Assembly: GCA_944320885.1 (NCBI GenBank)
Contig: CALUJE010000011.1
Span: forward strand, 20,313 to 84,312
Origin: an uncultured Phocaeicola sp.
GTDB lineage: Bacteria > Bacteroidota > Bacteroidia > Bacteroidales > Bacteroidaceae
DNA: 64,000 nt
Reading direction: 5' to 3'
Shown here piece after piece: positions 8,897 through 19,480 of this stretch (positions are counted from its first letter, which is position 1; each line of letters opens with the position of its first letter). The position numbers and the translations under genes were made by a program. The notes under the pieces are model-generated. The model saw only the letters and a program-made list of their open reading frames with translations, made no database searches and was not told where the DNA came from.

Positions 8897-9319
8897 ATGA
8901 TAAGTTATCAGACAGAAGGCGTAAAGATGCCTCAGATAAAGAAACGCGAAAACAATGCCTGGATAAAGGCCGTTGCCGCATCATACGGCAAAAAGGTTGG
9001 CGAAATAGCCTACATCTTTTGCGATGACGAAAAGATTCTTGAAGTAAACCGGGAATACTTGCAGCACGATTATTATACCGACATCATCACGTTCGACTAT
9101 TGTGAAGACAACGTAATCAGTGGTGACCTGTTCATCAGCCTGGATACCGTGCGCAGCAATGCCGAACAGGTAGGAAGCACTTATGACGAAGAGTTGCACC
9201 GTGTTATCATACACGGCATTCTGCATTTGTGCGGCATCAATGACAAGGGACCGGGCGAACGTGAAATCATGGAAGCTGCCGAAAACAAGGCACTCGCCAT
9301 GAGGCAGAACAATGCCTGA
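8897..9319 (+). CDS. ybeY: Endoribonuclease YbeY
   Basis: A 140-aa YbeY, a metal-dependent single-strand endoribonuclease needed for 16S rRNA 3'-end maturation and ribosome quality control. The fold signature is visible: VNREYLQHDYYTDIITFDY, GDLFISLDTVRSNAEQ and the metal motif HGILHLCGIND. In the canonical motif three histidines bind zinc; here the third position is Asp, which I recall as common in Bacteroidetes YbeY. A start at the ATG of MPQIKK (8927) is also possible. It is followed by a double-hairpin terminator region. Confidence 0.92.
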   Translation: MISYQTEGVKMPQIKKRENNAWIKAVAASYGKKVGEIAYIFCDDEKILEVNREYLQHDYYTDIITFDYCEDNVISGDLFISLDTVRSNAEQVGSTYDEELHRVIIHGILHLCGINDKGPGEREIMEAAENKALAMRQNNA

Positions 9320-9330
9320 CCGGCACACAT

Positions 9331-9419
9331 AAAAAAGGACACATGCTTTTCCGCAAGAGCACGTGTCCTTTTTTTAAAAGCACGCGTGCTTTCCGACAAA
9401 AGGACGCGTGCTTTTTTTC
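9331..9419. repeat. Double-hairpin intergenic repeat acting as terminator, copy A
   Basis: Two adjacent inverted repeats: AAAAAAGGACAC with GTGTCCTTTTTT, then AAAGCACGCGT with ACGCGTGCTTT. Both have A-tract and T-tract flanks and so could terminate transcripts from ybeY on the left and the minus-strand GH28 gene on the right. A sequence of the same design, with shared GCAC/GTGC arms and a CCGAC linker, recurs at 47846-47928. Confidence 0.75.
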
Positions 9420-9425
9420 ATATGA

Positions 9426-10823
9426 TTATTCCTTCAGATTTACCTCCTTACCATTTATCTTCAGATTACTGAAATTCACATCCTCAGCGCCGCTTACGCT
9501 ATACTCTTTCTCCACATTTGAGAAGTTGCAATCCTTTACGCTTACATGTTCCACATTGACAGCGTCTTTCAATCCGATAATGAGCACACCGTATTTGCTC
9601 TTACCGCTGGTAATGTTCTGCAGATATACATTCTTTACCGTAGGCGGAAAGTTTCTGTCACAATCTTCGTTCGGTTCATATTCCAGATTGATTTTTAGCA
9701 CAGCCTCCTTACACTGACCTACCGTAATATTGCGTGCATATACGTTTTCTACCACACCTCCGCGACAGGTATTGGTCTTGATTCGGATTACACGGTCAAG
9801 CTCCGGACTGTCCATCTTGCAGTTTTCTACAAACAGGTTTCTGAACCCTCCCGAAATCTCGCTTCCTATCACTACTCCTCCGTGACCGTTTTTCATATAA
9901 CAGTCTCTCACCACAATGTTTTCACTCGGCACATTCCATTTGCGTCCGTCTGCATTACGGCCCGACTTGATGGCAATACAGTCATCGCCTGTATCGAAAT
10001 AACATTTCTCTATCAGCACGTTGCTGCATGATTCGGGGTCACATCCGTCACCGTTGGGGCCCAGATTGTGGATGGTCACGTCGCGCACAATCATGTCCTT
10101 GCAGAGCAAGGGGTGTATCATCCAGAACGGAGAATTTTTCAATGTCACTCCTTCAATAAGAATGGTATTGCAGAAATACAGGTTCACCATCTGCGGACGG
10201 AGCGCATCTTCTATTGTAAAAATACGCTCGGCTATGGGTTTCAGATTCTCGGCCGATTCGAGCAGACGGTTGCGGCTTCCATTCTTTTGTGAAGGAATTC
10301 CCTCTTTCCAGCCGAAGCGCGGATTTCCGTTCCAGCTCCACCAGGTATCGTTCGACGCCTGTCCGTCAATAATACCGGAGCCTGTAATGGCAATGTTGCT
10401 CTCGCCATATGCATATATCAGCGGACTGGTATTGTAGCAGTCCACTCCTTCCCAGCGGGTAAGCACCGACGGCATATAAAGCTTGGGGTCTGTAGCAAAT
10501 TTCAGTACGGCTCCATCTTCCAGATGCAGGTTGACATTACTCTTCAGCACCACCGGACCGGTAAGAAATTCGCCCCGAGGTACCAGCACGATACCTCCTC
10601 CGTTCTGATTGCAGGTAACAATGGCCTTGTTGATAGCTTCGGTCGAAAGCACGTGACCGCCTTCGCGCGCCCCGAAATCTACGATGTTATAAAACTTTTG
10701 CGGGAACGATGTCTTCCGGATGCTGTTTACTATCTGGTTTGCCTTGTCCCAATCCGACTGTCCCATCAGATAATTTCCTACTCCAGTCACAAAAATCAAA
10801 AGTAATAAAAGTGTTTTTTTCAT
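9426..10823 (-). CDS. Glycoside hydrolase family 28 (polygalacturonase-like)
   Basis: A 465-aa secreted enzyme read from the ATG at 10821-10823, which begins MKKTLLLLLIFVTGVGNYLMGQ, a signal peptide; a second ATG lies two codons upstream. The right-handed beta-helix motifs of GH28 are present: LGPNGDGCDPESC (equivalent of NTDG-x-D), DTGDDCIAIKSG (the two catalytic Asp), GHGGVVIGSE (the conserved His) and RVIRIKT. The family hydrolyses galacturonic-acid bonds in pectin by inversion. N-terminal NIVDFGAREGG and NKAIVTCNQNGGG are typical of Bacteroides exo-acting members. No SusC/SusD pair is nearby, so it appears to be an orphan pectinase gene. Confidence 0.93.
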   Translation of the reverse strand: MKKTLLLLLIFVTGVGNYLMGQSDWDKANQIVNSIRKTSFPQKFYNIVDFGAREGGHVLSTEAINKAIVTCNQNGGGIVLVPRGEFLTGPVVLKSNVNLHLEDGAVLKFATDPKLYMPSVLTRWEGVDCYNTSPLIYAYGESNIAITGSGIIDGQASNDTWWSWNGNPRFGWKEGIPSQKNGSRNRLLESAENLKPIAERIFTIEDALRPQMVNLYFCNTILIEGVTLKNSPFWMIHPLLCKDMIVRDVTIHNLGPNGDGCDPESCSNVLIEKCYFDTGDDCIAIKSGRNADGRKWNVPSENIVVRDCYMKNGHGGVVIGSEISGGFRNLFVENCKMDSPELDRVIRIKTNTCRGGVVENVYARNITVGQCKEAVLKINLEYEPNEDCDRNFPPTVKNVYLQNITSGKSKYGVLIIGLKDAVNVEHVSVKDCNFSNVEKEYSVSGAEDVNFSNLKINGKEVNLKE

Positions 10824-10865
10824 GTGCATAGTATTTTTTGTTTAATTGATTAGTCCGTTTTAAAA

Positions 10866-10922
10866 ATACAGGCTATAAATTATTTTTTCATAAGTTATGA
10901 TTTTCAAAATTATATCCTGTAT
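10866..10922. promoter_or_regulatory. Inverted repeat upstream of the GH28 gene
   Basis: AATACAGG (10866-10873) and CCTGTATT (10915-10922) form a separated 8-bp inverted repeat in an AT-rich stretch. Related motifs (ATACAGGCTAT and ATATAGGCTAT) flank it. This could be a regulator site for the pectinase; it is a weak prediction. Confidence 0.3.
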
Positions 10923-10969
10923 TCTCTAAAATCACCGTTATGAAAATAAAAATATAGGCTATGATTTTT

Positions 10970-11039
10970 TTATTCTGCAATGATACCATCCTTCATATGA
11001 ATAGTACGATCGGTCAGACGGGCCAGTTCTTCATCGTGA
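10970..11039 (-). pseudogene. Remnant of the 3' end of a lolD-like gene
   Basis: On the minus strand this stretch encodes [20 protein letters not shown], then A, E and a TAA stop at 10970-10972. That is the last 22 residues of the LolD-like ATPase encoded at 19481-20134 (which ends HMKDGVIVE). Over 54 bp (10986-11039 versus 19497-19550) only three bases differ, and beyond that the codons diverge while the protein stays similar. It is therefore a homologous copy, not a fresh duplicate. It marks the left boundary of the CRISPR-Cas segment; the homology ends at 11039, two bases before the tracrRNA terminator tail. Confidence 0.85.
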
Positions 11040-11040
11040 A

Positions 11041-11127
11041 TAAAAAAACCCCCGTTAAAGGACGAGGGCAACCTAAATGTTTACACAACGGAATAATCCT
11101 TATTGTGATTTGCTTCATTTATGATGT
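11041..11127 (-). ncRNA. tracrRNA of the type II-C system
   Basis: Read on the minus strand, the 18 nt at 11120-11103 (AAATGAAGCAAATCACAA) are a perfect anti-repeat to the 5' part of the CRISPR repeat in crRNA orientation, extendable by one G-U pair. A short nexus-like stem follows (AAGGA, then TCC, near 11100-11087). A rho-independent terminator comes last: CCCTCGT (11068-11062) pairs with ACGGGGG (11055-11049), then seven T. A -7-like box TATTTTTA lies just upstream (about 11138-11131), giving an RNA of about 85 nt. It is transcribed away from cas9. The start site is estimated. Confidence 0.85.
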
Positions 11128-11180
11128 AAAAATACGTCTATTTTTTTGAACTTAAAATTTTTCCGTTGAAATAATTTATA

Positions 11181-11188
11181 TATTTTTG
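11181..11188 (+). promoter_or_regulatory. -7 box of the cas9-cas1-cas2 operon
   Basis: TATTTTTG fits TAnnTTTG and lies 23 bp before the cas9 ATG. A weak TTTT about 19 bp upstream (11157-11161) may be the -33 element. This promoter diverges from the tracrRNA promoter. Confidence 0.5.
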
Positions 11189-11211
11189 AAGAAATCTATA
11201 AAAAATAACTT

Positions 11212-14200
11212 ATGAGAAAGATTTTAGGCCTCGATTTAGGAACCAACAGCATAGGATGGTCTGTTGTTAAAGCAGAAAGCAACAAAGACGGGAAAGAAGT
11301 ATTATGTGGTATAGAAGCTGCAGGAAGTCGCATTATCCCCATGGATGCATCAGTTCTAGCCGATTTTGACAAAGGTGTTTCAAAATCACAAACAGCAGAA
11401 AGAACCAGATTAAGAGGAATCAGACGTCTGTATGAACGTTCCATTTTACGCCGTGAACGTTTACACAGAGTTCTTGACTTATTAGGATTTTTACCAACAC
11501 ATTATGCAGAATCTCTTACACGATACGGAAAATTCAAACAACCTGACGGATGTAAACTTGCATGGAAAAAGAATGATGATGGTTCCTACGAATTTATTTT
11601 TCAAGAATCGTTTGATGAAATGGTTGCTGAATTCAGAACACATCATCCTGAGTTATTGCAAAACGGAAAAAAAATTCCATATGACTGGACCATATATTAC
11701 CTGCGAACCAAAGCTCTAAAAGAAAAAATAAAAAAAGAAGAGCTTGCATGGATACTATTAAACTTCAATCAAAAGCGCGGATACCACCAACTGCGTGAGG
11801 AAGAAGAAGAAAATTCAAACAAACGCATGGAATATTATGCCTTAAAGGTCATTAATGTAGAAGATTCCGGTGAGAAAAAAGGAAAAGATACAATATATAA
11901 GGTATACTTGGAAAATGGAATGATTTACCAACGTGTCAGCAAAACACCATTAGACTGGATTGGAAAAACAAAAGAATTTATTGTAACCACAGAATTAAAT
12001 CCAGACGGGACTGAAAAACGGAATAAAGAGGGTGAAATAAAACGTTCATTCCGTCAACCCAATGAAAATGACTGGAATCTTGTAAAAATACGGACCGAAG
12101 AAAACATCGCAAAATCCCACTATACCATAGGTGAATACATATACCGTTCACTTTTGGACAATCCCAAACAAAAAATACGTGGCAGATTGGTTCGTACGGT
12201 AGAGCGCAAATTCTATAAAGATGAGTTAAAACAAATTCTTGAAACCCAGGTTAAGTTTCATGCAGAGTTACAAGATTCTGAGCTCTATAAAGCCTGTCTG
12301 CAAGAGCTCTATCCTTCCAATGAAAGCCATCGGAATAATATATCTGCACGCAATTTTGTATATCTCTTTTTGGAAGATATTCTCTTTTATCAACGTCCGC
12401 TAAAAAGCAAAAAATCGCAGATAGATAATTGCCCGTATGAAGAACATAGCTATGTAGACAAAAGTACAGGAGAAATAATACCTGTTCCCATCAAATGCAT
12501 AGCCAAATCTAACCCATTGTTCCAAGAATTCAGGCTCTGGCAATTCATAAAAAATCTGCGCATTTACAAACGTGATGCTTTTGTTAATGGAAAACCAATT
12601 TCTAATCTCGACGTAACTCAGGAATTTCTTCCTGACGAGGATGCTTATGTCAACTTATTTAAATGGATAAACGAAAAAGAAACCATCAAACAAAATGAGC
12701 TGTTAACGGCACCTTGTATTGGCATATCCAAAAAAGAATCGGACAAGTACCGATGGAATTTTGTAGAAGATAAAACTTACCCCGGAAATGAGACCCGTAG
12801 TAAAATTCTCAAATATCTGATAAAAGCCGGAATTAAAGAAAACTTCTTGACTCCCGAAAAAGAAGAAGCGTTATGGCACATTCTATACTCTGTTGAAGAT
12901 AAGACAGAAATACGAAGTGCCTTAGAACACTTTGCCACACGCTATGAACTGCCATCTACATTTGTTGACATATTCTGCAAATTTCCTCCTTTTGAAAAAG
13001 AATATGGTTCTTACTCTGCTAAAGCAATCAAAAAACTATTATCTCTCATGCGCATGGGAGAATACTGGAATCCAGATAATATCTGCGCGGAAGTAAAACT
13101 TCAAATAAATGAATTCATCAAAGGCAATATAGATGAAAAGCTCATAAAACGCATCAGTGAAAAAATGCAATTGACAGATATATCACAATGTCATGGCCTG
13201 CCATTGTGGATTGCCTGCTATTTGATTTACGGCCGACATTCAGAAGCTAAGGAAACAGAAAAATGGTCATCACCAAAAGATATTGATATCTATTTGAAAA
13301 CATTCAAGCAGCATTCGTTACGAAACCCTATAGTGGAACAGATTATACTGGAAACTCTGCGTACGGTACGTGATATATGGAAACAAGTAGGTCAAATAGA
13401 TGAAATACACATTGAGTTAGGTCGTGAAATGAAAAATCCGGCAGACAAACGCGCACGTATCACCAGACAAGTTCTTGAAAATGAGAATACAAACCTCCGC
13501 ATCAAAGCGTTACTCTCTGAATTTATAAATCCAGAGTTCCAGATAGAAAACGTACGCCCCTATTCTGCCAGCCAACAGGAGATTCTCCGCATCTATGAAG
13601 AAGACATTTTAAGATGTAATGAAATACCAGAAGACCTGGAACCCATATTTAAAAAGTTGAGCGAAACAGAAGCCAATAAACGTCCGAGCAAATCCGATGT
13701 ATTACGATACAAATGCTGGCTGGAACAGAAATATCGCTCACCTTATACCGGAGAGCCTATTCCGTTGGGAAAACTGTTCACTCCCGCCTACGAGATAGAA
13801 CATATTATCCCACAAAGCCGTTACTTTGACGATTCTTTGAGTAATAAAGTTATTTGTGAAGCTGAAGTTAACAAGCTAAAAGACAAAATGCTGGGATATG
13901 AATTTATTAGTCAAAAACACGGCACGATAGTTCCTATAAGCTTCGGGAAACCAATCCGCATATTTGAAGTAGAAGAATACCTGACTTTTGTCAATGAGCA
14001 TTATTCTTCTAATCCTGTTAAAAAGGCCAAGTTGCTCATGAGTGATATTCCTGAACAGTTTATAGCCCGACAACTGAATGACAGCCGATATATAAGCAAG
14101 AAAATCAAGACCTTGCTTTCAAATATCGTACGTGAAGAAAATGAAATGGAAGAAACATCCAAAAATGTTATTTCCTGTACCGGAGGAATAACCGACCGTT

Positions 14201-15714
14201 TGAAAAACGATTGGGGCATAAACGATGTATGGAATAAAATTATCTTACCTCGCTTTATACGCCTGAATGAGATAAAAAAATGCAATCTATTTACATCTAC
14301 TACCGAGAATGGTCACCTCATCCCCTCACTTCCGCTCGAATTCCAAAAAGGATTCAGCAAAAAGCGTATTGACCACCGTCACCACGCCATGGATGCCATA
14401 ATCATAGCTTGTGCCAGCCGTAACATCGTAAACTACCTGAACAACGAATCGGCTTGTGCAAGAGCCAGCATCAGTAGAGGAGACCTGAAGAAACTATTGT
14501 GCACCGACCCGAAAACAGGACGCGAATCCAAGTATATCAACAAACCATGGGATACATTTACCACCGATGTATACGATGTTCTTAGCAACATTATAGTCAG
14601 TTTCAAGCAAAACCTGCGCATTATAAACAAGACTTCCAATCGCTACCTGCATTACGAAGATGGAAAGAAAGTACGTTACACACAAAACAAAGGCAATCTT
14701 TTATCTATCCGAAAACCAATGCATAAGGAAACATACTTTGGTGAAATAAACCTCAGACTCACTAAAACCGTAACTTTGACAAAAGCATTGGAATGTATTG
14801 CCAACATTGTAAACAAGGACTTACGTAAGAAACTGAGAGAGCTGTTACAGATGGGATACAATGAAAAGACCATCAAGAAATATTTCAAAGAAAATAAAGA
14901 CACATGGAGTGATGTAAACCTTTCAAAAATAAACATATACTATTTCAGCAAAGAAGGTTCAGAGCGTTTCTTTGCATCACGTAAGCCTCTAGATGAAAGT
15001 TTCACAAAGGATAAAATAAAAGATGAAATAGCCGACACGGCTATTCAAAAAATTTTGCTGCGTCATTTGGAAAATAAAGACGGAGATCCTTCTATTGCAT
15101 TCTCACCCGATGGAATTGATGAGATGAATGCCAATATCGTGTCACTAAACGATGGTGTTTTCCACCAACCCATCTATAAGGTACGTATATACGAAAAAAG
15201 CAGTAAATATGCAGTTGGACAAAAAGGTAATAAAGCAACCAAATTTGTAGAAGCAGCAAAAGGGACTAATCTATTTTATGCAGTATATGAAAAAACTGAA
15301 ACTACCGAAAGTGGTAGTACTGTTTTTGAACGCACATGCACTACCTTACCTCTCAACGAATGTATTGATCGGAAAAAGAAGGGGCTTCCCATTACTATAC
15401 CCAACGAATCTGGAGAAATGCCTAAGTTTATATTATCACCCAATGATTTAGTATATGTACCCACTTCTGAAGAGATAAAAAACAGACAAATAAAGCATCC
15501 GATAAATCGAGACAGAATTTACAAATTGGTAAGTGTAGATAAGAAGCGAAGTTTCTTTATTCCATCCAATGTGGCATCTTGCATCATCAATAAAGACGAG
15601 TATACAACAAGCAATAAGATTGAACGTGCTGTGTCCGGAGAAATCATAAGAGAAATATGCCTTCCTGTAAAAACAGATCGGTTAGGGAATATTGTCAATG
15701 ACATAACATTCTAA
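11212..15714 (+). CDS. cas9: Type II-C CRISPR nuclease Cas9
   Basis: A 1500-aa RNA-guided DNA endonuclease. RuvC-I is at the N-terminus (ILGLDLGTNSIGWSVV, Asp8), followed by an arginine-rich bridge helix (about residues 64-85, RTRLRGIRRLYERS). The REC lobe is long. RuvC-II holds Glu735 (IHIELGREM). The HNH domain has EIEHIIPQSRYF with His864 and probable Asn887. RuvC-III has HHAMDA (His1057, Asp1061). All catalytic residues are therefore present. The C-terminal 400 residues form the wedge and PAM-interacting region. The absence of csn2 or cas4 and the order cas9-cas1-cas2 make it II-C. Codons are AT-rich compared with flanking genes, in keeping with transfer. PAM cannot be read from the sequence. 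Confidence 0.97.
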   Translation: MRKILGLDLGTNSIGWSVVKAESNKDGKEVLCGIEAAGSRIIPMDASVLADFDKGVSKSQTAERTRLRGIRRLYERSILRRERLHRVLDLLGFLPTHYAESLTRYGKFKQPDGCKLAWKKNDDGSYEFIFQESFDEMVAEFRTHHPELLQNGKKIPYDWTIYYLRTKALKEKIKKEELAWILLNFNQKRGYHQLREEEEENSNKRMEYYALKVINVEDSGEKKGKDTIYKVYLENGMIYQRVSKTPLDWIGKTKEFIVTTELNPDGTEKRNKEGEIKRSFRQPNENDWNLVKIRTEENIAKSHYTIGEYIYRSLLDNPKQKIRGRLVRTVERKFYKDELKQILETQVKFHAELQDSELYKACLQELYPSNESHRNNISARNFVYLFLEDILFYQRPLKSKKSQIDNCPYEEHSYVDKSTGEIIPVPIKCIAKSNPLFQEFRLWQFIKNLRIYKRDAFVNGKPISNLDVTQEFLPDEDAYVNLFKWINEKETIKQNELLTAPCIGISKKESDKYRWNFVEDKTYPGNETRSKILKYLIKAGIKENFLTPEKEEALWHILYSVEDKTEIRSALEHFATRYELPSTFVDIFCKFPPFEKEYGSYSAKAIKKLLSLMRMGEYWNPDNICAEVKLQINEFIKGNIDEKLIKRISEKMQLTDISQCHGLPLWIACYLIYGRHSEAKETEKWSSPKDIDIYLKTFKQHSLRNPIVEQIILETLRTVRDIWKQVGQIDEIHIELGREMKNPADKRARITRQVLENENTNLRIKALLSEFINPEFQIENVRPYSASQQEILRIYEEDILRCNEIPEDLEPIFKKLSETEANKRPSKSDVLRYKCWLEQKYRSPYTGEPIPLGKLFTPAYEIEHIIPQSRYFDDSLSNKVICEAEVNKLKDKMLGYEFISQKHGTIVPISFGKPIRIFEVEEYLTFVNEHYSSNPVKKAKLLMSDIPEQFIARQLNDSRYISKKIKTLLSNIVREENEMEETSKNVISCTGGITDRLKNDWGINDVWNKIILPRFIRLNEIKKCNLFTSTTENGHLIPSLPLEFQKGFSKKRIDHRHHAMDAIIIACASRNIVNYLNNESACARASISRGDLKKLLCTDPKTGRESKYINKPWDTFTTDVYDVLSNIIVSFKQNLRIINKTSNRYLHYEDGKKVRYTQNKGNLLSIRKPMHKETYFGEINLRLTKTVTLTKALECIANIVNKDLRKKLRELLQMGYNEKTIKKYFKENKDTWSDVNLSKINIYYFSKEGSERFFASRKPLDESFTKDKIKDEIADTAIQKILLRHLENKDGDPSIAFSPDGIDEMNANIVSLNDGVFHQPIYKVRIYEKSSKYAVGQKGNKATKFVEAAKGTNLFYAVYEKTETTESGSTVFERTCTTLPLNECIDRKKKGLPITIPNESGEMPKFILSPNDLVYVPTSEEIKNRQIKHPINRDRIYKLVSVDKKRSFFIPSNVASCIINKDEYTTSNKIERAVSGEIIREICLPVKTDRLGNIVNDITF

Positions 15715-15725
15715 TTTCAAATATT

Positions 15726-16996
<1,271 letters not shown>

Positions 16997-16997
16997 A

Positions 16998-17031
16998 ATA
17001 ATAAATCCCGCTTTTATGCGGGATTTATTAT
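16998..17031 (+). terminator. Terminator after cas2
   Basis: ATAATAAATCCCGC pairs perfectly with GCGGGATTTATTAT across a TTTTAT loop, starting 2 bp after the cas2 stop. It isolates the cas operon from the array. It would also act on minus-strand transcripts leaving the array. Confidence 0.8.
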
Positions 17032-17104
17032 ACCTTAAACCAATCTTTTTTTATTTCTAATATACCAGACAACTATTTATAAATCAATCATATCCTTACA
17101 TTCA
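17032..17104 (+). other. CRISPR leader region
   Basis: A 73-bp AT-rich stretch between the cas2 terminator and the first repeat. The neighbouring repeats are intact and the far end of the array is degenerate, which marks this as the leader, where new spacers are added. No promoter driving the array on the plus strand was recognised. Confidence 0.55.
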
Positions 17105-19445
17105 GTTGTCTTTGTTGGTTCAAAGGTAATTAAAATGAAGCAAATCACAACAGGGCTGTAACGAGTAGGGGCCCCGCGTGCGTTGTCTTTGTTGGTTCAA
17201 AGGTAATTAAAATGAAGCAAATCACAACGATATGTTCCTTAGTGTATCCCTTTATGTGTTGTCTTTGTTGGTTCAAAGGTAATTAAAATGAAGCAAATCA
17301 CAACTGCGTTGGAGCTGCTCCCGCGCTATCGCTTGTTGTCTTTGTTGGTTCAAAGGTAATTAAAATGAAGCAAATCACAACCCCGCCTTTTTTTTATTAC
17401 TTTGCTCCTGCGTTGTCTTTGTTGGTTCAAAGGTAATTAAAATGAAGCAAATCACAACCTTTCATATCCTTATAATTTATGTTATATGTTGTCTTTGTTG
17501 GTTCAAAGGTAATTAAAATGAAGCAAATCACAACACACCTGCGGGCAATCCCTTACAAGTGATAGTTGTCTTTGTTGGTTCAAAGGTAATTAAAATGAAG
17601 CAAATCACAACATCCGCGCCCGTTAGGCTTGGGGTGGTACCGTTGTCTTTGTTGGTTCAAAGGTAATTAAAATGAAGCAAATCACAACTTGCCTGCAACG
17701 GTACGCACGAACTGTAAGGTTGTCTTTGTTGGTTCAAAGGTAATTAAAATGAAGCAAATCACAACGCTAGCACTGTAGGCGCTAGCAAGAGAAGCGTTGT
17801 CTTTGTTGGTTCAAAGGTAATTAAAATGAAGCAAATCACAACCATCCGCATATGTCACCCAAGGTGGTGAAGGTTGTCTTTGTTGGTTCAAAGGTAATTA
17901 AAATGAAGCAAATCACAACAATATGCCGATTGTTGCTTCACAGTACTGGGTTGTCTTTGTTGGTTCAAAGGTAATTAAAATGAAGCAAATCACAACCCGG
18001 TACTTATTCTAAAGTCAAATACACGTGTTGTCTTTGTTGGTTCAAAGGTAATTAAAATGAAGCAAATCACAACGAATTTCTTATGGATTTCTTTTCACAT
18101 CAAGTTGTCTTTGTTGGTTCAAAGGTAATTAAAATGAAGCAAATCACAACTTCTCGATTATCGTAGAAAAGATACGGCCTGTTGTCTTTGTTGGTTCAAA
18201 GGTAATTAAAATGAAGCAAATCACAACCGGCCCAGCAATACTCCCAACATAATAAGGTTGTCTTTGTTGGTTCAAAGGTAATTAAAATGAAGCAAATCAC
18301 AACGTCCACACAGTTGACCAAAGGTGGTCCGACGTTGTCTTTGTTGGTTCAAAGGTAATTAAAATGAAGCAAATCACAACACCCCACACAGAAGCCAGTA
18401 GCATTGATTGTTGTCTTTGTTGGTTCAAAGGTAATTAAAATGAAGCAAATCACAACCTATCTCTGCCGCCAGAACAGCTACTTGCTGTTGTCTTTGTTGG
18501 TTCAAAGGTAATTAAAATGAAGCAAATCACAACCTATCTCTGCCGCCAGAACAGCTACTTGCTGTTGTCTTTGTTGGTTCAAAGGTAATTAAAATGAAGC
18601 AAATCACAACTCGAGCCGGAAACCTATACGCAAGACTACAGTTGTCTTTGTTGGTTCAAAGGTAATTAAAATGAAGCAAATCACAACACAACTGAATAAA
18701 GCCTTCCTTCCGTCAGAGTTGTCTTTGTTGGTTCAAAGGTAATTAAAATGAAGCAAATCACAACACAGACGGAGTATTTTCCATCAACTTTTCAGTTGTC
18801 TTTGTTGGTTCAAAGGTAATTAAAATGAAGCAAATCACAACAGTACCGGAATCAATAAAGCATATTACAAGTTGTCTTTGTTGGTTCAAAGGTAATTAAA
18901 ATGAAGCAAATCACAACCGAGAACATGAAGAACGTTACAGCACGTTCGTTGTCTTTGTTGGTTCAAAGGTAATTAAAATGAAGCAAATCACAACTTAAGC
19001 TGCTCTATCTCTTCATAGTCTTTCGTTGTCTTTGTTGGTTCAAAGGTAATTAAAATGAAGCAAATCACAACTTAAGCTGCTCTATCTCTTCATAGTCATT
19101 CGTTGTCTTTGTTGGTTCAAAGGTAATTAAAATGAAGCAAATCACAACCAAGTTTAACTGTCAAATCTTCTCCCTCAAGTTGTCTTTGTTGGTTCAAAGG
19201 TAATTAAAATGAAGCAAATCACAACCTTATTGTCGGTCTGAGTAAATGGATATATGTTGTCTTTGTTGGTTCAAAGGTAATTAAAATGAAGCAAATCACA
19301 ACTCTCCGCCTGTGTTACTCTTTGTGTTAAGCGTTGTCTTTGTTGGTTCAAAAGTAATTAAAATGAAGCAAATCACAACGGTGTCGGATGCGGACTGCTG
19401 ACATTCCTGTTGTCTTTGTTGGTTCAAATATAATTAAAATACAAC
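17105..19445 (-). CRISPR. CRISPR array, 31 repeats of 47 bp, 30 spacers
   Basis: Counted by hand: repeats start at 17105, 17182, 17258 and so on to 19409. Thirty are full 47-bp copies (plus strand GTTGTCTTTGTTGG...GCAAATCACAAC); copy 30 (19333) has one substitution and copy 31 (19409-19445) is degenerate and 37 bp long. Spacers are 30 nt, six of them 29 nt. The tracrRNA anti-repeat shows that crRNA is made from the minus strand (repeat GTTGTGATTTGC...GACAAC). Each repeat in that sense contains TACCTTTG, a Bacteroidetes -7 box. Spacers at 18457 and 18534 are identical; those at 18995 and 19072 differ by one base. Spacer targets were not identified. Confidence 0.98.
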
Positions 19446-19480
19446 CATTCATAACATAAATTACCTTCAAAATCCATTTC

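Noticed and set aside
17105..19445. Self-targeting spacers
   Set aside because: By eye no spacer matches other parts of this window. A full genome search was not possible.
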